From: an uncultured Flavobacteriales bacterium
GTDB taxonomy: Bacteria; Bacteroidota; Bacteroidia; Flavobacteriales_D; Parvicellaceae
NCBI GenBank assembly: GCA_943787725.1
Contig: CALSNM010000007.1
Coordinates: 235,028-299,027, forward strand
Reading direction: 5' to 3'
DNA length: 64,000 nucleotides
Shown here: piece after piece, positions 7,732 to 16,590 of the stretch
Numbering within the stretch: the stretch's first letter is position 1
How the letters are laid out: each line of letters starts with the position of its first letter
The notes under the pieces: model-generated
What the model saw: only the letters and a program-made list of their open reading frames with translations
The model's database searches: none
What the model was told of the DNA's origin: nothing
Made by a program: the position numbers and the translations under genes

Positions 7732-9180
7732 CTATTTATTTAATAGGTGGCCTAAATAGAATTTATCTTTTGCCTTATTTTCAGCTAGTATAATTAATTC
7801 CTCTTCCGAGAAATAATAAGCCTTCGCGAATAAAATAACATCTTCTTGCGTTCCCTCGAACAATCCTAAACAAGGGTTATCATTTACAGCACCATTTAAA
7901 TCTACACTGCAAACTCTCGTTCCCATAAGAGCATTATCACCATAAACATTTTTGGTTTTTTTTATTTCTGCCCCGACAGGATTATAAAAAACAGATAAAG
8001 TTGTGTCCGTTCCCACCAAAATAGAGGAACTCCAATAACCATTGTTGAAATTATCAACCTGATTACTTGCAATTGGCGCTGCCCATAAAAAATCTCCTTT
8101 ACTGGAAAACTTAACAACTGCAATTCCTTTACGTTTTTCGACGCTTGCTTTCTCTGTTTTATTTACACTTAAATGCTCTGCTATTAAGTAGCTAATACCT
8201 TTTGGAGTGACAATTAGTTTCTTCACATGAAACTTATTCAGTCCATTACCAAACTTTGAGATTTCCTTTTTGCTTTTTAAACCTGAAATCAAATTTTCTG
8301 GAAGCATTAATTCTTTTCGGTAAACAGGCAATGAGGACTCATCATACTTGATAATAAAAGCACCTTGAAAAGCAAACCCTTTAAAGCCAGCAGAAAAACC
8401 TGAAACGATTAATTCTTCATCTTTATTAAACGCTGCTGTAACATCAGCAATTCTCATACTTCTTAATTTTACATCATGATGTTCCTCAATTCCATTTTCT
8501 TTAATTAACGTAAGCAAGTATGTGTTTTTTGTTTTTATTCTTGCTCTTTTAAGAATGTACAAAGAGCCCTTATTATTTATAAAAGGAACGTTAAACCTTC
8601 TTTTCATAGAAGCCAACGCATAGCTATAATCTTTTGTCAATATAAGCTGAAGATCTTTATCCAGTATTTTTATTATTACTCCTTCATTTTTCTCCTTAGT
8701 GTAAGGTTTCTCGCACAGAACGCCTACTTTTTGACCATCACTACTTACGGCTATTTTAAACTTTGCCAAATAACCTCCGTTCGATTTTAATGACGCAAGC
8801 AAGATTGTTCTAGATAATTCTCCCTTATTATTTAATGTATAGGCACTTAATTGGTCTTCTTTCTTCTCATTGTTGTGAAAAACAGAAAACAATGTCAAGC
8901 TACCATTAACTTGGTCAATGTGCACAATTTCATCTCCGGGCACCTCGACATTATTGGCATGTAAAAGCAAATTATTAGCATTCAAAATATCAATAGATAT
9001 AGAGTTTTTAACCCCGGAAATTCTTTTGACGACTGAATATCCTGAATCTATATTTGGAAAAATTTTAAACGGTGTTTCTGTTTTAAGCTTTGAAATCGCA
9101 GCGCTCCATTCGCATTGGTAATCTTGTGAAGATATAACAAAATAAAACAGAGAAAAGATTATCACAAGAATCAACTTCAT
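7732..9180 (-). CDS. Secreted hypothetical protein, probable beta-propeller
   Basis: About 482 residues from ATG 9180; a TTG at 9189 would add three. The N-terminus 'MKLILVIIFSLFYFVISSQD' is a Sec signal peptide. The rest is a run of short beta-strand-like segments with repeated aromatic or Gly turns ('GGYLAKFKIAVSSDGQKVGV', 'FKGFAFQGAFIIKYDESS', 'GIAVVKFSSKGDFLWAAPI'), which suggests a propeller fold. No C-terminal T9SS sorting domain is evident. I do not recognise a named family. It has a well-formed promoter of its own at 9206-9236. Its 3' end lies 10 bases from the stop of the sulfur operon, which converges on it. Confidence 0.75.
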   Translation of the reverse strand: MKLILVIIFSLFYFVISSQDYQCEWSAAISKLKTETPFKIFPNIDSGYSVVKRISGVKNSISIDILNANNLLLHANNVEVPGDEIVHIDQVNGSLTLFSVFHNNEKKEDQLSAYTLNNKGELSRTILLASLKSNGGYLAKFKIAVSSDGQKVGVLCEKPYTKEKNEGVIIKILDKDLQLILTKDYSYALASMKRRFNVPFINNKGSLYILKRARIKTKNTYLLTLIKENGIEEHHDVKLRSMRIADVTAAFNKDEELIVSGFSAGFKGFAFQGAFIIKYDESSLPVYRKELMLPENLISGLKSKKEISKFGNGLNKFHVKKLIVTPKGISYLIAEHLSVNKTEKASVEKRKGIAVVKFSSKGDFLWAAPIASNQVDNFNNGYWSSSILVGTDTTLSVFYNPVGAEIKKTKNVYGDNALMGTRVCSVDLNGAVNDNPCLGLFEGTQEDVILFAKAYYFSEEELIILAENKAKDKFYLGHLLNK

Positions 9181-9205
9181 ACTTGGCAAAGTAATTTAAT
9201 TACCT

Positions 9206-9236
9206 CAAATCTAAGAGATAATATTCATCTCTACAA
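9206..9236 (-). promoter_or_regulatory. Bacteroidota-type promoter of the 482-residue secreted protein
   Basis: Minus strand: TTG (9234-9236), exactly 20 bases, then TAGATTTG (9206-9213), 25 bases before the ATG at 9180. Both elements and the spacing fit the Bacteroidota consensus. Confidence 0.65.
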
Positions 9237-9333
9237 ATATACCGCCAAAACAAGTGGTTTTAAGAAAAACCGAAGGTTATACGAGCTCTTGAGACTAGCT
9301 CTAAGCAAAGCCATGAAAAATTTTAAAGGAATT

Positions 9334-10156
9334 TTACTTTTTAACGAAGCCTTCCGTTAAATTGTCATAACTTAACCAATAGCTATCTTTTTCTAATTCC
9401 GAAACATCCACAATTGCACCAAAACCACGAATTATTATTGCTCCAAACTTATCATAAAGTTCATACTTCGTTTTACCACTAAAAATAATTTGGTTGGCTT
9501 TTTTATTGTAAACATAAGTCAACTTGGGCATTAACGAAGTTATTTCTATCGATGCAGTTTTCTTAATCTTTCCTTTTCCATCTTGTTGTATAACTCTGAA
9601 TTTGTTTACTCCTGAAATAAAGTCAACGTGAAATGCATACCTATTAATTACTGGAGTTCCTTTTCCTTGCACCTCGCCAATATCTACCCATTTACTCCAT
9701 TTGTATTGCTGTATAATATAGGGCAGAGAGCCAAACTCACCCGTCGTAATCCACTCTAAGAATCCATCCTTTCCAATTGTAATATCCTCCGTAACAAAGG
9801 TAGGTTTAGAGTGTAAGACCTCCAGGATTAATCACTTTGGGTGTGCAACCATTTTTATGTCTTATCTCAATGATTACGGCATCTCCTAACTCCAATTTAA
9901 AATTATTTAAATCAATTTCAAAAGCACTCGAATTAACCCCATCCGTAATGAGATCACCATTTACTCGAATCTCGTAGGTACAATACCCATATCCTTCACT
10001 TCCAAATGAATTGGATACGTAAATATTTTTATTTTGGTATTTCCCTTCCAAAATTATTATACCATCTCTATCCGCCTCAATATTAGGGACTTCAGAAGGA
10101 ACCATTGTAATTAATGGCAAGTTTGAAAAGTATATAATAAGCGCTATTAAATTCAT
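9334..10156 (-). pseudogene. Secreted T9SS-type protein gene broken by a one-base insertion near 9822
   Basis: Two minus-strand frames, 9806-10156 (start ATG 10156) and 9334 to about 9822, are pieces of one protein. The first frame reads '...KNGCTPKVINPGGLTL' and stops. Dropping one G from the run at 9822-9823 gives '...PKVINPEVLHSKPTF' and then reads on through '...WSKWVDIGEVQGKGTPVINRY' to the stop at 9334. The joined protein (about 273 residues) has an N-terminal hydrophobic segment. Its layout (a 'YEIRVNGDLITDGVNSSAFEID' segment, then a fibronectin-like segment) matches a family I recognise from Flavobacteriales genomes but cannot name. Either the gene is decaying or the extra G is a base-calling error; the clean restoration favours an error. 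A -7 motif (TAACTTTG, 10209-10216) lies upstream. Confidence 0.75.
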
Positions 10157-10375
10157 TATTCCTAATAACCTTCAACCAAGGTCAGATAAAAATGTTAATT
10201 ACTTCATTCAAAGTTAAGTAACCTATTCCTATTGCACATCCTGTATCATAACAAAGAATCTATTTTATGATTAAACTATACATTTTTCCTTTAAAGCGTT
10301 TAATTTTATATACGTTTTATACGCATAAAGTTTTGTTTTAGTAAAATATGCTGCAAAACTTAAATACTATTGAAA

Positions 10376-10960
10376 TCAATACTTGGCTAAAAACTCTTTT
10401 GAAAAGTGGCGCATTTCATGAAAAAAGACATTGAACTCATCAATAAACATTGTCTCGTTTTGCTTAAATTCCATTACTGAATCCCCGACAGAAGAACCAA
10501 AGCCCATTCTTTTGCCGATTTGCATTAAAGATAATGCTGTACCTTCGATAGTTTGGTATCTAGAAAACCAATCATTCGCTCTCATGTGTGTGTAAACTGG
10601 AATCATCCGGGGTGGCATTTGATGTATGCGGGTATCCAAATAATCGTAGGATTTTTTTATAAATAATGATAATTTTTCATTCGTGTATTTATCCCACTCT
10701 ATGCAAAGTAAATGATCATATAATATGTCCGTTATTACTCCAGATATTTTTGGATAATTTTTGTAAAACCTTCTCTTACTTTGTAAATAAACTGGATGCG
10801 AATCTGTAAATGTATCAATCTGCCTATGCAGAAGGATTCCTTTCTGAATGCTAGCTGAATAATTTTGATACTGCTTCCCCTTAATAGCATCTCCAATAAA
10901 ATTACCGAAAATCACATCTTCATCATTACCTGACAAAATTAAATGTGCTAAATAATTCAT
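10376..10960 (-). CDS. Acyl-carrier-protein phosphodiesterase (AcpH-like)
   Basis: 194 residues, the usual AcpH length. Starts 'MNYLAHLILSG', followed by 'FGNFIGDAIKG' and 'HRQIDTFTDSHPV', the His/Asp motifs of this HD-like family. Later come 'ILYDHLLCIEWDKY' and 'RMGFGSSVGD'. AcpH removes the 4'-phosphopantetheine arm from ACP, though several homologues may act on other substrates. The gene starts 6 bases after the degenerate receiver gene ends, so they are probably co-transcribed. Confidence 0.88.
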   Translation of the reverse strand: MNYLAHLILSGNDEDVIFGNFIGDAIKGKQYQNYSASIQKGILLHRQIDTFTDSHPVYLQSKRRFYKNYPKISGVITDILYDHLLCIEWDKYTNEKLSLFIKKSYDYLDTRIHQMPPRMIPVYTHMRANDWFSRYQTIEGTALSLMQIGKRMGFGSSVGDSVMEFKQNETMFIDEFNVFFHEMRHFSKEFLAKY

Positions 10961-10966
10961 GCTAAA

Positions 10967-11332
10967 TTAAGCTTGAACTCCATCTATTTTTGCTACTGCT
11001 AATGGAAGCTCTTTGTCCAGGTTATCTGTAGAAAAGCAATCAATAACTCCAGCATATTTAGCTTCTTTTCGCATATTCTCATTCACTTTATCCGTAAAAA
11101 ATAAAACAGGAATATTATATCCAAAACTATCCATTAATTTCTTAAGATCAAAGCCAGTAAGAACGGTAAGATAAACTTCAGACAAAACTAAATTATAATG
11201 GTTAACGGCAAGTAATTGAATAGCATCCGTTGAATTTGTGCAAGAATCAATGTTTACTATTTCTTCTTCTCCTAAAATATTTGCTATCCAACGAACATCG
11301 TCCTCACTTGAACTTACTATTAACACTTTCAT
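10967..11332 (-). CDS. Degenerate (pseudo-)receiver domain protein
   Basis: 121 residues, a single CheY-like fold with alternating hydrophobic strands ('KVLIVSS', 'YNLVLSEVYL', 'IPVLFFTDK'). The phosphorylation site is altered. The acidic pair after the first strand is replaced by serines (residues 7-9), the acceptor aspartate position is Glu52 and the conserved lysine near residue 102 is Thr; only Thr80 is kept. Known receivers of this kind do not accept phosphate and act as fixed or protein-binding switches. No output domain is present. It precedes the AcpH-like gene by 6 bases. A role as an adaptor is inference. Confidence 0.8.
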   Translation of the reverse strand: MKVLIVSSSEDDVRWIANILGEEEIVNIDSCTNSTDAIQLLAVNHYNLVLSEVYLTVLTGFDLKKLMDSFGYNIPVLFFTDKVNENMRKEAKYAGVIDCFSTDNLDKELPLAVAKIDGVQA

Positions 11333-11414
11333 CGTAAAATTTAAAAATTTGCTACGCTAAAGTAAAGAACATCAGCTCAATAAAAAAACACTTTTCTCAT
11401 TATTTTAATCATAA

Positions 11415-11939
11415 CTAAAAATTATCTCGCTTACCTTTTTCTTTATCACGCGTAAACACTATTGTGGCCTCAACAATTTCCTCAATAATTTTATCAGTAT
11501 AAGCATAATTCCATGCAATCTTTTTTTCTGTATAACTATAAGAAGCAATACCAATCGGTTTGTCTCTTAAAAAATTCATATCCAATTCTTTTCTATTTTT
11601 AAACAACCCTACATCCACTTTTATCCTAGTATTTCTTTTTATATCTTTTGGCACATCAGTTGTTTCTACAACAAGATATTTGCTTACGTAATCGTGTTTT
11701 GAAAATTCAATTTTATAAACGTACCCTGTATCAAGATTAAACAAACATTTACCGGTTTGGGTAACAGTAGAGTCTATTAATCCACCATTTTGATATAAAT
11801 ATACGGACCCAACATTCAATTTTCTCCCCATTTCCTCTACAGCTGAAAGCTTGACATCAAAAACTATTTTTACACGCTTTGCTTGACCTGATATAGTTGA
11901 AATAAAACTGACAAATATAAATGCATAAAATAACCTCAT
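11415..11939 (-). CDS. Secreted hypothetical protein
   Basis: 174 residues with the signal peptide 'MRLFYAFIFVSFISTISGQ'. The mature part resembles the carboxypeptidase-regulatory-like or peptidoglycan-associated domains common in Bacteroidota: 'VYLYQNGGLIDSTVTQTGKC' (a turn-strand module) and 'YKIEFSKHDYVSKYLVVETTD', then a charged C-terminus. I do not recognise a specific family beyond this. Transcribed with the neighbouring minus-strand genes, with gaps of 82 and 114 bases. Probably periplasmic or surface-exposed. Confidence 0.7.
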   Translation of the reverse strand: MRLFYAFIFVSFISTISGQAKRVKIVFDVKLSAVEEMGRKLNVGSVYLYQNGGLIDSTVTQTGKCLFNLDTGYVYKIEFSKHDYVSKYLVVETTDVPKDIKRNTRIKVDVGLFKNRKELDMNFLRDKPIGIASYSYTEKKIAWNYAYTDKIIEEIVEATIVFTRDKEKGKRDNF

Positions 11940-12053
11940 AATCTTAATTGTAAAAAAACCAATTCTTTAGTTTCACATTAAGTTTAGCATATATTAAAAG
12001 CTGTAATTTAGAACAAGAAGATCCGATATAGATATTGTTCATGATAAAAATTA

Positions 12054-12443
12054 TTACTTTTTGTTTTTTATCGCCTGACTAATTCCTTCTAGCACAACAT
12101 TGAAAGATGTTTTACGAATACTTCGAATTGTTCTCAAAGCAGATGTGTTGTGCAGCAACGGGTCTAATTTTGCTCCTTCATCAATAATTTTCATCCAAAG
12201 TTCGACAAAACTAACATTATCCTCCTTTGCTTTTTCATGCAAATATGCAGCAATTTCCGCTATTGAAACCTCAGACAAACTAGCGCTTGATTGAGTTTCT
12301 GTTTTAATTTTTGGAACATCCACAAGAGTGTTTGGTTTTCGATTAATAAAATCTTCTTTCGTTGTGGTTTTACCCAAATCAATTTCATTTGGATTTTGAT
12401 TCAGGTAATCAGAAAGGTCCGTAAGTGTGTTTTTTTTTGCCAT
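12054..12443 (-). CDS. Small hypothetical protein paired with ParA
   Basis: 129 residues, no signal peptide. The first half is polar and probably disordered ('LSDYLNQNPNEIDLGKTTTK', then Thr/Lys/Ser-rich). The second half is helical ('SIAEIAAYLHEKAKEDNVSF' onward) and ends in basic residues ('SQAIKNKK'). It starts 2 bases after the ParA gene stops, so the two are translated together. No ParB helix-turn-helix or CTPase motif is visible. The position fits the adaptor partner of an orphan ParA (compare McdB, PpfA or ParC systems), but this is inference from position and shape only. Confidence 0.7.
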   Translation of the reverse strand: MAKKNTLTDLSDYLNQNPNEIDLGKTTTKEDFINRKPNTLVDVPKIKTETQSSASLSEVSIAEIAAYLHEKAKEDNVSFVELWMKIIDEGAKLDPLLHNTSALRTIRSIRKTSFNVVLEGISQAIKNKK

Positions 12444-12445
12444 GA

Positions 12446-13075
12446 CTACTCGTTCAAATGTTTAATGATTTGCGTTGCTACCGATCGATATCTTTTTTCA
12501 GGCTTTATTGTACTTGGGCTTGTATATAGCTTCCGTTGAGGCACATACGTATCAATCAGATCAGCATTTAAATGTTTTAGGACCTCCCTCACTGTTCGCA
12601 TTCTCGTATGACTGTGAATTCTGTTCGGGAGTATATATAACTTAAGGTCTGGTTTAATATCTTTTGCAGGCAGTAAATCTTTAACTGTTTGATAGGCAAC
12701 CAATAAATCATTTTGTGTCAAACTAGTGGTAATAATAACCATATCACTTTCCAAGCACAACTCTCGAATTCCTTGATCTGTCGTTTTTCCAGCGCTATCA
12801 ATTATTATGTAATCAAAATCATTTCTTTTTCTAAGAATTTCAATTTCTGAAGCAACACGATTATCTTCTGATCCAACAATTGGAAAGTTATTATCGACTG
12901 AAATCTTTCTTTTAAAGAGTTCCAATTTACGAAGGGAATTAAGCGTATAATTTGTATCTGTTTCTACCAACATCACTTTTTTTCGCCGACTCTGCAGAGT
13001 TGTAGCTAAGTTAACAGCATTGGTAGTTTTACCAGATCCTCCTTTCCTACTTATAAATGATATTACTTTTGTCAT
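12446..13075 (-). CDS. ParA/MinD-family ATPase (orphan)
   Basis: About 209 residues from ATG 13075; the frame is open further upstream, but that stretch overlaps the end of metF. The N-terminus carries the deviant Walker A motif 'KGGSGKTT' (residues 9-16) with the signature lysine. The A' motif reads 'MLVETDTN' rather than the usual 'LLIDLDPQ', and Walker B is 'DYIIIDSAG'. The family moves cargo such as DNA, chemoreceptors or carboxysomes over the nucleoid by ATP-dependent DNA binding. No ParB-like gene, centromere-like repeat or origin is present, which points to an orphan ParA for protein cargo; the likely partner is the 129-residue product of the next gene. Confidence 0.88.
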   Translation of the reverse strand: MTKVISFISRKGGSGKTTNAVNLATTLQSRRKKVMLVETDTNYTLNSLRKLELFKRKISVDNNFPIVGSEDNRVASEIEILRKRNDFDYIIIDSAGKTTDQGIRELCLESDMVIITTSLTQNDLLVAYQTVKDLLPAKDIKPDLKLYILPNRIHSHTRMRTVREVLKHLNADLIDTYVPQRKLYTSPSTIKPEKRYRSVATQIIKHLNE

Positions 13076-13106
13076 AACTAATTTCAAATTCCCTAAAAAC
13101 AGTCCT

Positions 13107-14057
13107 TTAAAAAACTGCTGAGGCAATTTCTTTAACAGCTGTGCTTTTATTCATAGTGTAAAAATGCAATACGGGGGCATTCTTTGCTTTTAACTCTTTT
13201 GCTTGTTGAATCCCCCATTCTATACCAACGGCTCTGACCGCAGCATTCGTTTTACATTTTTCTAATTCGTTAGCAAGTGTTTCTGGCAAATCAATATTGA
13301 AAAACTTAGGCAAAAAAGTAGTATGCTTTAAGGTCGTAATAGGCTTTAACCCTGGAATAATTGGAACATCAATACCAGAAGCACGACATTTATCTACAAA
13401 TTCAAAATATTTGGCGTTATCATAAAACATCTGCGTCACAATAAACTCTGCTCCTGAATCTACTTTTTGCTTTAAATGTTTCATATCAGAATTGAGATTC
13501 ATTGCTTCAAAATGTTTCTCAGGATAACCTGCCGCACCAATGCAAAAATCCGTTGGTGAGTTTTGACGCTCATCGTCTAAATATTTACCATCATTCATAG
13601 TGGCTATTTGCTCTATCAGTTGCGAAGCATAATGATGACCACCAGGACTAGGGTTAAAAACCGATTCAGATTTAATTGGGTCTCCTCTTAAAGCAAGGAT
13701 ATTATCAACCCCCAAAAACTGTAAGTCAATTAATGCATTTTCTGTATCTTCTAGATTAAACCCTCCACAAATTAAATGGGGAATGGCATCCACTTTATAT
13801 TTATGCATAATTGCTGCACAAATACCAACAGTTCCTGGGCGCTTTTTTATGGATATTTTTTTCAATAATCCATCACCCATATTTTTATAAATGAATTCTT
13901 CTCTGTGATAAGTGACATTGATAAACGGAGGGTTAAACTCCATTAATGGATCAATTCCTTCGTATAAATTCTCAATTCCTTTACCTTTTAACGGCGGAAT
14001 AATTTCAAACGAAAATAGAGAATCGTTTGCATTTTTGATATAATCAGTAACTTTCAT
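13107..14057 (-). CDS. metF: 5,10-methylenetetrahydrofolate reductase
   Basis: 316 residues. Reduces methylene-THF to methyl-THF with NAD(P)H and FAD, supplying the methyl group for methionine synthesis. Motifs: 'FSFEIIPPLKGKG' at the N-terminus, 'FINVTYH' and 'ILALRGDP' in the barrel, and 'GAEFIVTQMFYDN' near residue 205. Length matches the bacterial enzyme. No methionine synthase gene is adjacent. ATG at 14057, with a -7 motif (TATATTTG, 14075-14082) 17 bases upstream. The 3' end lies 31 bases before the ParA start. Confidence 0.96.
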   Translation of the reverse strand: MKVTDYIKNANDSLFSFEIIPPLKGKGIENLYEGIDPLMEFNPPFINVTYHREEFIYKNMGDGLLKKISIKKRPGTVGICAAIMHKYKVDAIPHLICGGFNLEDTENALIDLQFLGVDNILALRGDPIKSESVFNPSPGGHHYASQLIEQIATMNDGKYLDDERQNSPTDFCIGAAGYPEKHFEAMNLNSDMKHLKQKVDSGAEFIVTQMFYDNAKYFEFVDKCRASGIDVPIIPGLKPITTLKHTTFLPKFFNIDLPETLANELEKCKTNAAVRAVGIEWGIQQAKELKAKNAPVLHFYTMNKSTAVKEIASAVF

Positions 14058-14074
14058 TATCTATATTAGGGATG

Positions 14075-14082
14075 CAAATATA
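14075..14082 (-). promoter_or_regulatory. -7 promoter element of metF
   Basis: Minus-strand TATATTTG matches TAnnTTTG 17 bases before the metF ATG. No TTG is found at the standard distance. Confidence 0.45.
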
Positions 14083-14167
14083 TAGTCCAAACACGAGAAA
14101 AGATAATTATTTAGCAATTCCCTTTGTTCTGCAAATCTATTGTCCAAAAATTACCGAAGTTTTTCAC

Positions 14168-14175
14168 TACTTTTG
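14168..14175 (+). promoter_or_regulatory. -7 promoter element of lepA; decides the start codon
   Basis: TACTTTTG (14168-14175) matches TAnnTTTG, 21 bases before ATG 14197. An upstream in-frame TTG at 14140 lies before this element and so would not be in the transcript, which supports the ATG. Confidence 0.5.
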
Positions 14176-14196
14176 CGCAGCTTATTTAGAGAAAGA

Positions 14197-15987
14197 ATGA
14201 AGAATATTCGAAATTTTTGCATCATTGCGCATATTGATCACGGTAAAAGTACCCTAGCTGACAGATTATTACAGACAACGGGAACCATTGAGGATAGAGA
14301 TATGCAAGCCCAAGCACTCGACGATATGGATATTGAACGAGAGCGTGGAATCACAATAAAAAGCCATGCGATTCAGATGGACTATAAGCAAGATGGTCAA
14401 AACTATGTTTTAAATTTAATTGATACTCCCGGGCACGTAGATTTTTCATACGAAGTTTCCCGTTCCATTGCTGCTTGCGAAGGAGCCCTATTAATTGTTG
14501 ATGCTTCTCAAGGAATTGAAGCACAAACAATCTCGAATCTATACCTAGCTATTGAAAATGATTTGGAAATTATTCCAATATTGAATAAAATGGACTTAGA
14601 TAGCGCTAACCCAGAAGTCGTATCGGACCAGATAATTGAATTAATTGGTTGCGACCAATCTGATATTATCCCAGCAAGTGGAAAAACAGGTTTAGGTGTT
14701 GATTCTATTTTGAGAGCAATTGTAGAAAAGGTTCCTGCCCCTAAGGGAGATTTAAATGCGCCGCTTAGGGCGATGATTTTTGATTCTGTGTACAACTCAT
14801 TTCGAGGCATCATTGCCTATTATAGAGTTCTTGATGGACAAATTTCAAAAGGCGATCGTATAAGATTCGTGAATACAGAAAAAGATTACAATGCGGATGA
14901 AGTTGGTATTCTAAGAATGGATATGGAACCACGCGATGTTGTAAAAGCAGGAGATGTTGGATACTTAATTTCCGGAATTAAAAAAGCGGCTGAAGTTAAA
15001 GTGGGTGATACCATAACTCAGACAAATGATCAGTGCCAAGATGTTGTTCAAGGATTTGAAGATGTAAAACCAATGGTTTTTGCGGGAATTTATCCTGTAG
15101 ACACGGATGATTTTGAAGAGCTTCGATCATCTATGGGAAAATTACAATTAAATGATGCTTCATTGGTGTTTGAACCAGAAAGCTCTGCAGCATTAGGGTT
15201 TGGTTTTCGCTGTGGGTTTTTAGGAATGCTTCATATGGAAATCATTCAAGAAAGATTGGAAAGAGAGTTTAACATGACGGTTATTACAACTGTTCCTAAC
15301 GTTTCTTACAAAGCATATTTAAATAAAAATGATGAGCTACTTGTAATTAATAACCCTTCTGATTTACCTGAACAAACAAAACTAAACTATATTGAAGAGC
15401 CCTACATTAAGGCTCAGGTTATTACAAAATCCGATTACGTTGGGCAAATCATGAGTTTGTGTATTGAGAAAAGAGGGGAACTAACCAACCAAGTTTATCT
15501 TACCCAAAATAGAGTTGAAATTAGTTTTGACATGCCATTGGCAGAAGTTGTATTTGATTTTTATGATAAGTTAAAAACCGTTTCTAAAGGTTACGCTTCT
15601 TTTGACTATCATCCAATTGGGTATAGAAGATCTGATTTGATTAAACTCGATATACTTCTTAATTCGGATCAAGTGGATGCACTATCAGCATTAGTGCACA
15701 GGAGCAATGCCTATTCGTTGGGTAAAAAGATATGTACTAAACTGAAAGAGCTCATACCCCGTCAGCAATTTGAAATCCCTATTCAAGCAGCAATTGGAGC
15801 TAAAATAGTTTCGAGAGAAACGATTAAGGCCTTGCGCAAAGACGTTACCGCAAAATGTTATGGTGGAGATATTTCCCGTAAAAGAAAGCTTTTAGAAAAA
15901 CAGAAAAAAGGTAAAAAACGAATGCGTCAAGTGGGGAGTGTAGAAGTTCCGCAAGAAGCATTTTTAGCAGTTTTAAAGTTAGACTAG
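14197..15987 (+). CDS. lepA: Translation elongation factor 4 (LepA)
   Basis: 596 residues from ATG 14197, matching the usual 595-600. It is a ribosome-binding GTPase that promotes back-translocation or helps 30S assembly. The start '[20 protein letters not shown]' contains the P-loop 'AHIDHGKS', followed by '[12 protein letters not shown]' and 'NKMDLDSA' (G4). The LepA-specific C-terminus ('[17 protein letters not shown]', '[15 protein letters not shown]') is present. Starting at TTG 14140 would add 19 residues with no family match and would begin upstream of the promoter. No leader peptidase gene follows, unlike in E. coli. Confidence 0.97.
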   Translation: MKNIRNFCIIAHIDHGKSTLADRLLQTTGTIEDRDMQAQALDDMDIERERGITIKSHAIQMDYKQDGQNYVLNLIDTPGHVDFSYEVSRSIAACEGALLIVDASQGIEAQTISNLYLAIENDLEIIPILNKMDLDSANPEVVSDQIIELIGCDQSDIIPASGKTGLGVDSILRAIVEKVPAPKGDLNAPLRAMIFDSVYNSFRGIIAYYRVLDGQISKGDRIRFVNTEKDYNADEVGILRMDMEPRDVVKAGDVGYLISGIKKAAEVKVGDTITQTNDQCQDVVQGFEDVKPMVFAGIYPVDTDDFEELRSSMGKLQLNDASLVFEPESSAALGFGFRCGFLGMLHMEIIQERLEREFNMTVITTVPNVSYKAYLNKNDELLVINNPSDLPEQTKLNYIEEPYIKAQVITKSDYVGQIMSLCIEKRGELTNQVYLTQNRVEISFDMPLAEVVFDFYDKLKTVSKGYASFDYHPIGYRRSDLIKLDILLNSDQVDALSALVHRSNAYSLGKKICTKLKELIPRQQFEIPIQAAIGAKIVSRETIKALRKDVTAKCYGGDISRKRKLLEKQKKGKKRMRQVGSVEVPQEAFLAVLKLD

Positions 15988-16164
15988 ACTGTATGCAATT
16001 AATCGTCGTTCGAAAAAAAGAAGTGATACACTGAGCAGATTACATTCCCTTTTAATATAAGCATAACTTAATTAATTGCTACCGAAGAATTTTTAAATAC
16101 TATGCAAAATGCTTCAATAAAATAATAGTTGAATTTATGCAAAGGCTATGTTCTCAGCCATATA

Positions 16165-16197
16165 TTTGCATGATCTGTAATAAAAAGTATATATTTG
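16165..16197 (+). promoter_or_regulatory. Promoter of the cold-shock gene
   Basis: TTTG (16165-16168), 21 bases, then TATATTTG (16190-16197), with the ATG at 16222. The upstream TTTG is itself part of another TATATTTG (16161-16168), so the motif is present twice. Confidence 0.6.
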
Positions 16198-16221
16198 CAG
16201 CTAAATTTATAATTAATTATC

Positions 16222-16413
16222 ATGAGTAACGGAACAGTAAAATTTTTCAATAATTCCAAAGGATTTGGATTCATCATTCCAGAAGAAGGAGACAAAGATG
16301 TATTTGTACATGCAAATGGTCTAGTTGATGAAATCAACGAAGGGGACAAAGTAAACTTCGATATCGAAGAAGGTCCGAAAGGATTAAGCGCAGTAAATGT
16401 GAAAGTAGTTTAA
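16222..16413 (+). CDS. Cold-shock domain protein
   Basis: 63 residues, a single OB-fold cold-shock domain. The RNP motifs are 'KGFGFI' (residues 13-18) and 'DVFVHA' (26-31), after 'MSNGTVKFFN'. It binds single-stranded RNA or DNA. Stand-alone gene with its own promoter and a strong terminator. Length and the compact acidic C-terminal half ('EGDKVNFDIEEGPKGLSAVN') are typical of Bacteroidota CspA-like proteins. Confidence 0.97.
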   Translation: MSNGTVKFFNNSKGFGFIIPEEGDKDVFVHANGLVDEINEGDKVNFDIEEGPKGLSAVNVKVV

Positions 16414-16440
16414 TAAATTACGTTTAACACATTTGTATTA

Positions 16441-16469
16441 AAAAAGCCTATCATAGATAGGCTTTTTTT
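16441..16469 (+). terminator. Rho-independent terminator of the cold-shock gene
   Basis: AAGCCTATC (16444-16452), loop ATA, GATAGGCTT (16456-16464), then a run of T. Perfect 9-base-pair stem. Confidence 0.9.
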
Positions 16470-16590
16470 GTAGGTGAAATTCTCAAAAAAACAAGCTTTA
16501 TCGGAATAGAAAAAGATCAATAGAATGTAACAAAAACAACTGGGAATCCTTTAAAAAAAACTAATTAATGTATATTGCTGGCCACATTTA

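Noticed and set aside
9262..9310. Weak hairpins after the split secreted gene
   Set aside because: Stems of four or five pairs without a convincing T-run; not a clear terminator.
14140..14196. Longer lepA from TTG 14140
   Set aside because: It lies upstream of the -7 element at 14168-14175, and the extra residues are not typical of LepA.
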